Below are positions 12,600 to 16,242 of a DNA stretch of 16,242 bases, one piece after another (positions within the stretch are counted from its first letter, which is position 1; each line of letters begins with the position of its first letter). Under the pieces are notes generated by a model that saw only the letters and a list, made by a program, of their open reading frames with translations, was not told the DNA's origin and ran no database searches. Position numbers and translations under genes: made by a program. Where the stretch lies: the NCBI GenBank assembly GCA_023663025.1, contig JAMPIC010000037.1:1-16242 (forward strand). The letters are read 5' to 3'. This DNA comes from Prevotella sp. (GTDB taxonomy: Bacteria; Bacillota; Clostridia; Oscillospirales; Ruminococcaceae).

Positions 12600-14957
12600 T
12601 CAAACGGCAATGCCGCAAAACCTATTCTGCATATACCGTACCATATTGATGTACCGCTGTTTGCATTCCTCATATCTGCCATTGGAAATCATAGAAAGAC
12701 AAGGCAGTATATACTCGTTCCAAAGTTCTTCACAGCACTGTGCATATTGCGGAGAAGCTTTGAGCCGGCTTACAATAAGCGGGGCTATAGTGTAATATTC
12801 TTCGATAAGCTCTCGACCGCCCGGCTGATACTTGAGCCAATTATCTCTGAATGCGCGAAGTGCGGCAAGTTCGGGGCAATCGTCGTTTTTCCCCATATAC
12901 TCGCAAACCGCGGTAGTGATAAAGCAAAAAGTACCGTGCCGTGCTGGTGAAGAATTTGGAGTCTGCCTTGGGGTGAACGGAGTGTTGCTTACAGATGAAT
13001 AGCTTCGAGACCGTGATGAGCTTTTCTTTGCTTCGCGGCAATTCTTGCAGCGCTTGGGAACATCCCAACCATTGCTCTTATAGTAATCAAGCTCTCGGTT
13101 TGTTATATCAAAAGTCCGTCTGCAGTCAACGCAAACCGGTCTCATCCCCACTTGGTTTCCCTGTTCAAAACAGTCTTGACACAGCTCGTGCTTTTTGCTG
13201 CATTTGATCAGCTTTTGATAGTTGGTATATACGATCTCTTTCCCACAACGCTTACACCTATATGTTTCACCTTTGTTGAGACAGTCGCGGCAGATCCCGT
13301 TTTTGCAATTGCCCTCAGATACTTCTTCTCCGCAAAGCTTACACGTTATGTAAGTCAATTTGGAACTTTTCTTGAACCGAGTGGGGAAAATGTCCTCAGA
13401 CATTTTGTCTTGCTGCCCGAATTTACCGCTGTCGAGGAGCTTAAGATAATACTTAAACGCCGAGAGCCACTCCTCAGTCGAGTAACGGTTGTTTTCCGTA
13501 GAATGATCTCCGCCTTTACGGAATGTGTTATAGAACATTTCCTTAATATCATAGGTGAGATGGCTCCACATAAAACGCCATTTGCCATCAGGCGTTTTCT
13601 TGTTGGATTCATCGCCGAACGGATATGAAAAATCCATTTTTACAATATTTTCGATGGGAGATCCGCCGCCTTGCTGAGCATACGGAGATTTGCCGGGGAG
13701 CATTATCATAAACAGCAGAGTGGCAACAGCGAAATCTTCATTGCCCATAGTCCTCAGAAACTCTCCGAAGCGTTTCCCTTGAATTTCCGGAGCAGTAAAG
13801 GTCACAGTTCCGACAGGACAAGGAAAATCCTCAATCTGATAGCTGTCGGAATCGACAAAATACACCTCCGTTGGAGATACAACAAGAATATTTGCCGGAT
13901 TGATATCCCCCAGAATAATGTTTCTGTTGTGCAGATACCTGATCTTTTTTAAGATTGTTACACACAGTTCGACGGTATCGCGTTTTTTCCACCCCGGCAA
14001 ACGTTTGTCAAACAGCATAGGCTGGAAAACGCTTTTGGCGATCTCAATTCCTTTTGCTTTGGGCATTAAGTAACCAACGAACTCCTTTTGTTCGTTATAT
14101 AATGCGCAAACAGGATAGCAAACACCTTCGCATTGTACTTTCTTAGTGAGCATCAGTTTAATTTTTTCCTGCTTTCTTTTAGTCAGCTTGCCAGCCTTGT
14201 ATATTTTGGCAACATAGCGCGAATTGGTCTCATATACCGTTCCTTCGCCGCCGTTTGCGACTTCATTTCCTATTCTTATCATACCATTATCTAAATTAAT
14301 TCCATCCCGTGACGTATACACGGAAGCCCCCGTTGAAGGGATCTGCACTTTGATCGGAGTGTCGGGAACAGCAGTAATCTCAGTGCAAATTTGAAACGCA
14401 TCAACCGGTTCGGGTTTTGCGTTATCATTGGGCGTGCAGGACTTATCCCAATAAAATTTGCTTAAATACCCATACTGATTTATCTGTCTGACAGCAACAT
14501 TTTTCCCGTTAACGGACTTGCTCTCGTTCAAAGCTAAAATGTCGTGAGCTAAATTGTTATCCTGCGTTATAAGCAACAGATTGTATTTCATCCTAAACTT
14601 CGTAAACACCGTGAGAAAAACGTTATCGGCAAAATTATCGCTTTCTTCTCCGCGCAGTTCGATATAGCCGGCTTTATTCAACTGCTTAAGTTTTGTTAAA
14701 GTATCGGCAGCATTGGTCGCCAATTGAGTGTCTGTTGTGTTTCGGGAGTGTTTTTTGAGCTCCTCACAGCATCTTGTCGGCAAAATTATCTTTGCGTTGT
14801 AACTTTGAAGAATGGGCAGAACGTTTAAGAAAAACTTCTCCGCAGAGAAATGAAGAAGACTGCAAGTATCAATGAATATTTTATACCCAGCCCTCACAAA
14901 GTTTTCCATAATCTCCTGCGCTCTTGCCTCTTTTGAGCTTTGTTCAACAGCCTGCAT
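12600..14957 (-). CDS. PIN nuclease - Ser/Thr kinase - zinc ribbon - CFI-box fusion protein (TerY-P kinase)
   Basis: Multidomain signalling enzyme of 785 residues. (1) PIN-type RNase, about 22-165: IDTCSLL (D30), CCEEL (E66), NFADN (D107/D111) and LLITQDNNLA (D133), a full acidic set. (2) Protein kinase, about 225-510: glycine loop NGGEGTVYE, VAKIYK (K251), LGDINPANIL (D351, N356), VDSDSYQ in place of DFG (D369) and TAPEIQG; the catalytic residues are present. (3) Cysteine-rich zinc ribbons, about 538-640 (CKLCG, CRDC, CKRCG, CQDC, CVDC, CKNC); the last resembles the zf-trcl type. (4) CFI-box domain, about 677-785 (CFITTAV, LRAFRDNWL, YYTIAP). I start at ATG 14957, 8 nt after AGGAGG; the upstream GTG overlaps that site. 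It follows the HTH-PIN gene by 28 nt. Kinase and zinc ribbons are standard TerY-P; the front PIN domain is unusual. Confidence 0.9.
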   Translation of the reverse strand: MQAVEQSSKEARAQEIMENFVRAGYKIFIDTCSLLHFSAEKFFLNVLPILQSYNAKIILPTRCCEELKKHSRNTTDTQLATNAADTLTKLKQLNKAGYIELRGEESDNFADNVFLTVFTKFRMKYNLLLITQDNNLAHDILALNESKSVNGKNVAVRQINQYGYLSKFYWDKSCTPNDNAKPEPVDAFQICTEITAVPDTPIKVQIPSTGASVYTSRDGINLDNGMIRIGNEVANGGEGTVYETNSRYVAKIYKAGKLTKRKQEKIKLMLTKKVQCEGVCYPVCALYNEQKEFVGYLMPKAKGIEIAKSVFQPMLFDKRLPGWKKRDTVELCVTILKKIRYLHNRNIILGDINPANILVVSPTEVYFVDSDSYQIEDFPCPVGTVTFTAPEIQGKRFGEFLRTMGNEDFAVATLLFMIMLPGKSPYAQQGGGSPIENIVKMDFSYPFGDESNKKTPDGKWRFMWSHLTYDIKEMFYNTFRKGGDHSTENNRYSTEEWLSAFKYYLKLLDSGKFGQQDKMSEDIFPTRFKKSSKLTYITCKLCGEEVSEGNCKNGICRDCLNKGETYRCKRCGKEIVYTNYQKLIKCSKKHELCQDCFEQGNQVGMRPVCVDCRRTFDITNRELDYYKSNGWDVPKRCKNCREAKKSSSRSRSYSSVSNTPFTPRQTPNSSPARHGTFCFITTAVCEYMGKNDDCPELAALRAFRDNWLKYQPGGRELIEEYYTIAPLIVSRLKASPQYAQCCEELWNEYILPCLSMISNGRYEECKQRYINMVRYMQNRFCGIAV

Positions 14958-14985
14958 TTGCAGCACCTCCTATGAAATTACAGTT

Positions 14986-15948
14986 TCAGATGGTATCCCA
15001 TCCAAATAATCCATCAGCATTATCGTCCATCGGCATTTCCGGATCATTGAAATCATTCAAGCAATCCGCATCGAATAAACCATCATAGGTATCCCACGGT
15101 CTAAACTCGCCGTTTTTATCCAAGAAATAAACCAAAATATCAAATCCTTCCATTGCGGTTTTATTAAGGTTAAGGATTTGATTTGCCAGTTTTTTGCTTT
15201 GCGTAAACAAAGCTAATTTGTATTTGGATTTAAATCTGGCAAAGACCGAGACCAATGTATTTGCTGCATTACCGTCATTTTTCTCCCCCCTTACATCAAG
15301 TATTCCGCGCTGCTTCATTTGCTTAAGACAATGTGTACCGGTTTCAGAACGCAGTTCATATTCTCCGCGTCCGCAAACGATCTCGACAACTCTGTACGGT
15401 ACGATGATCGTTTTACCATTTCCTTTAAGCAAGTCAAGCAAAGGTTTCGATGCTCTCTCAAACAAAGGATGTGATAATGCAGTATCATCTGCAAATATGC
15501 GGCAGTTTTCAGCAAGGTATTTAAAATCGCATACTGCTTCATTGCCGGTAAAAGCAAGCGATTTCCACGAAATTTCATTAAAACCGCCGTCCTCAACATC
15601 ATCTTCAAAAAGCGCGAACCATCTTTTTGACAAAGGAATATTGGCTGAACTGTCAATATGCAAAAAAACATTATCAGCATCATTGTCAAGCTGAAGAAAT
15701 TGGTAAATGATCTGTCGAAGCTGCGAAGACTTCGAGGTATAATGATCAATCGCAGAGCATATTGCAACAAATTGCGTCACGCTCATTTGGCTTTTTTGAG
15801 ATTCAAGATTATTGACGGTCTGGCGTGTTACTCCGATGAGATCCGCAAATTCCTGAACCCCCAGTTTGAGACTTTGTCTAATAAGCCTAAGAGACTTTTG
15901 CAAGGTGCCGATCATTTTCTCGCTCAAAGAATCAAATTGTTCAACCAT
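14986..15948 (-). CDS. XRE-HTH protein with degenerate PIN domain
   Basis: Operon-first gene, 320 residues. Residues about 17-70 form an XRE/Cro helix-turn-helix (LGVQEFADLIGVTRQTVNNLES). Residues about 148-277 are a PIN domain closely related to that of the next gene: both share an RGE-containing turn and VFxxF-K-KY-L followed by TQ--LA. Here the acids are eroded: the first Asp (FADDTAL, D154/D155) and Glu (VVEIV, E189) remain, but the third and fourth positions read GNAAN and TQSKKLA (N227/N230, S251). It is probably not a nuclease. It ends LFGWDTI. I chose ATG 15948 because GGAGAG lies just upstream and the promoter leaves an 18-nt leader; an earlier in-frame start would overlap the promoter. 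Likely autoregulator, and possibly a PIN-PIN partner of the kinase. Confidence 0.88.
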   Translation of the reverse strand: MVEQFDSLSEKMIGTLQKSLRLIRQSLKLGVQEFADLIGVTRQTVNNLESQKSQMSVTQFVAICSAIDHYTSKSSQLRQIIYQFLQLDNDADNVFLHIDSSANIPLSKRWFALFEDDVEDGGFNEISWKSLAFTGNEAVCDFKYLAENCRIFADDTALSHPLFERASKPLLDLLKGNGKTIIVPYRVVEIVCGRGEYELRSETGTHCLKQMKQRGILDVRGEKNDGNAANTLVSVFARFKSKYKLALFTQSKKLANQILNLNKTAMEGFDILVYFLDKNGEFRPWDTYDGLFDADCLNDFNDPEMPMDDNADGLFGWDTI

Positions 15949-15973
15949 ATCTTTCTCTCCCTTATCTGAAATC

Positions 15974-16002
15974 ATCATAACACACAAAAATACATTTGTC
16001 AA
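15974..16002 (-). promoter_or_regulatory. Near-consensus sigma-70 promoter of the TerY-P operon
   Basis: On the minus strand TTGACA (16002-15997), a 17-nt spacer and TATGAT (15979-15974). Transcription would begin near 15967, some 18 nt before the HTH-PIN start codon. Such a strong core is usually kept off by a repressor, and the -35 lies within one of the repeats listed next. Confidence 0.85.
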
Positions 16003-16176
16003 TATTTTTTACGTTTGTAAATTAAAATTTGTCAATTCAACCAATAAAAAGAAAAATATATGCGGATGCATTGTTTATTATTAACAAAACGTGCTTTTAT
16101 ACTTATTGTTAATATGTTATTTATATTCAAAACGCTGTTCGCTAACATCGGCCTTGCATTGTCAATATTTGTCAAT
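15994..16176. repeat. Four TTGTCAAT repeats, candidate operators
   Basis: ATTTGTCAAT occurs identically at 15994-16003, 16027-16036 and 16167-16176, and ATTGTCAAT at 16158-16166. All face the same way; spacings are 33 bp for the first pair and about one helical turn for the last two. The first covers the operon -35 box. They are good candidates for binding by the HTH protein. The rest of 16003-16188 is AT-rich and holds no gene that I can support. Confidence 0.5.
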
Positions 16177-16188
16177 ACCCCAAACCCA

Positions 16189-16216
16189 AAAAACCTCCCC
16201 AATCGGGGAGGTTTTT
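16189..16216. terminator. Bidirectional rho-independent terminator
   Basis: AAAAACCTCCCC (16189-16200) pairs perfectly with GGGGAGGTTTTT (16205-16216) around an AATC loop. The A- and T-tracts make it work in either direction. It insulates the TerY-P operon promoter from whatever lies to the right of the window. Confidence 0.85.
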
Positions 16217-16242
16217 AATCGTATTGTCAGGGTATTTGCCGC

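Noticed and set aside
15994..16176. Repeats in the AT-rich upstream region considered as a CRISPR array
   Set aside because: Units are only 9-10 bp with irregular spacing and no spacer pattern; they fit operator sites better.

Overview
The window looks like an accessory stretch of a Gram-positive Clostridia chromosome, probably a gut Ruminococcaceae/Oscillospiraceae-type anaerobe. This rests on AGGAGG-type ribosome sites, clostridial-type prophage and serine-recombinase relatives, and a moderate, mosaic base composition. That assignment is inference from gene style; there is no rRNA or other marker in the window.

Region 1 (1-4055) is mobile-element debris plus an addiction module. A DinJ/YafQ toxin-antitoxin pair ends in a clean terminator. 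Next, on the minus strand, comes a decayed prophage-like block: a truncated HUH replication initiator, an ArpU/RinA-like HTH protein, an HNH endonuclease, and a small/large terminase fusion that has lost part of its nuclease domain. The replication gene is cut by a 330-bp internally deleted IS30 element that keeps both inverted repeats. The far side of that element is a fragment of a MobA/MobL relaxase, so its two flanks come from different elements.

Region 2 (4056-8446) is a sugar-use cluster: an AraC-type regulator divergent from an MFS transporter, followed by a glycoside hydrolase family 31 enzyme under its own strong promoter and closed by a strong terminator. A tandem 21-bp repeat in the divergent intergenic region is a good candidate operator.

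Region 3 (8447-9802) is a second junkyard: a serine-recombinase pseudogene broken by a 101-bp palindromic miniature element, and an N-terminal transposase fragment facing it.

Region 4 (9803-16242) is the most interesting part, a leftward operon with a near-consensus promoter. Its order is an XRE-HTH protein carrying a degenerate PIN domain; a PIN, Ser/Thr kinase, zinc-ribbon and CFI-box fusion protein; a TerY-type vWA protein; a 41-residue ORF; a second TerY-type vWA protein; and a PP2C phosphatase with a C-terminal winged-helix-like tail. vWA + kinase + PP2C is the TerY-phosphorylation (TerY-P) triad, described as a predicted stress/defence signalling system. What is unusual here is the apparently active PIN nuclease at the front of the kinase, paired with a paralogous PIN on the transcription factor that has lost acidic residues, and a similar C-terminal tail on the regulator and one vWA protein. 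This suggests a phospho-switch controlling an RNase, with the regulator as a possible PIN-PIN partner.
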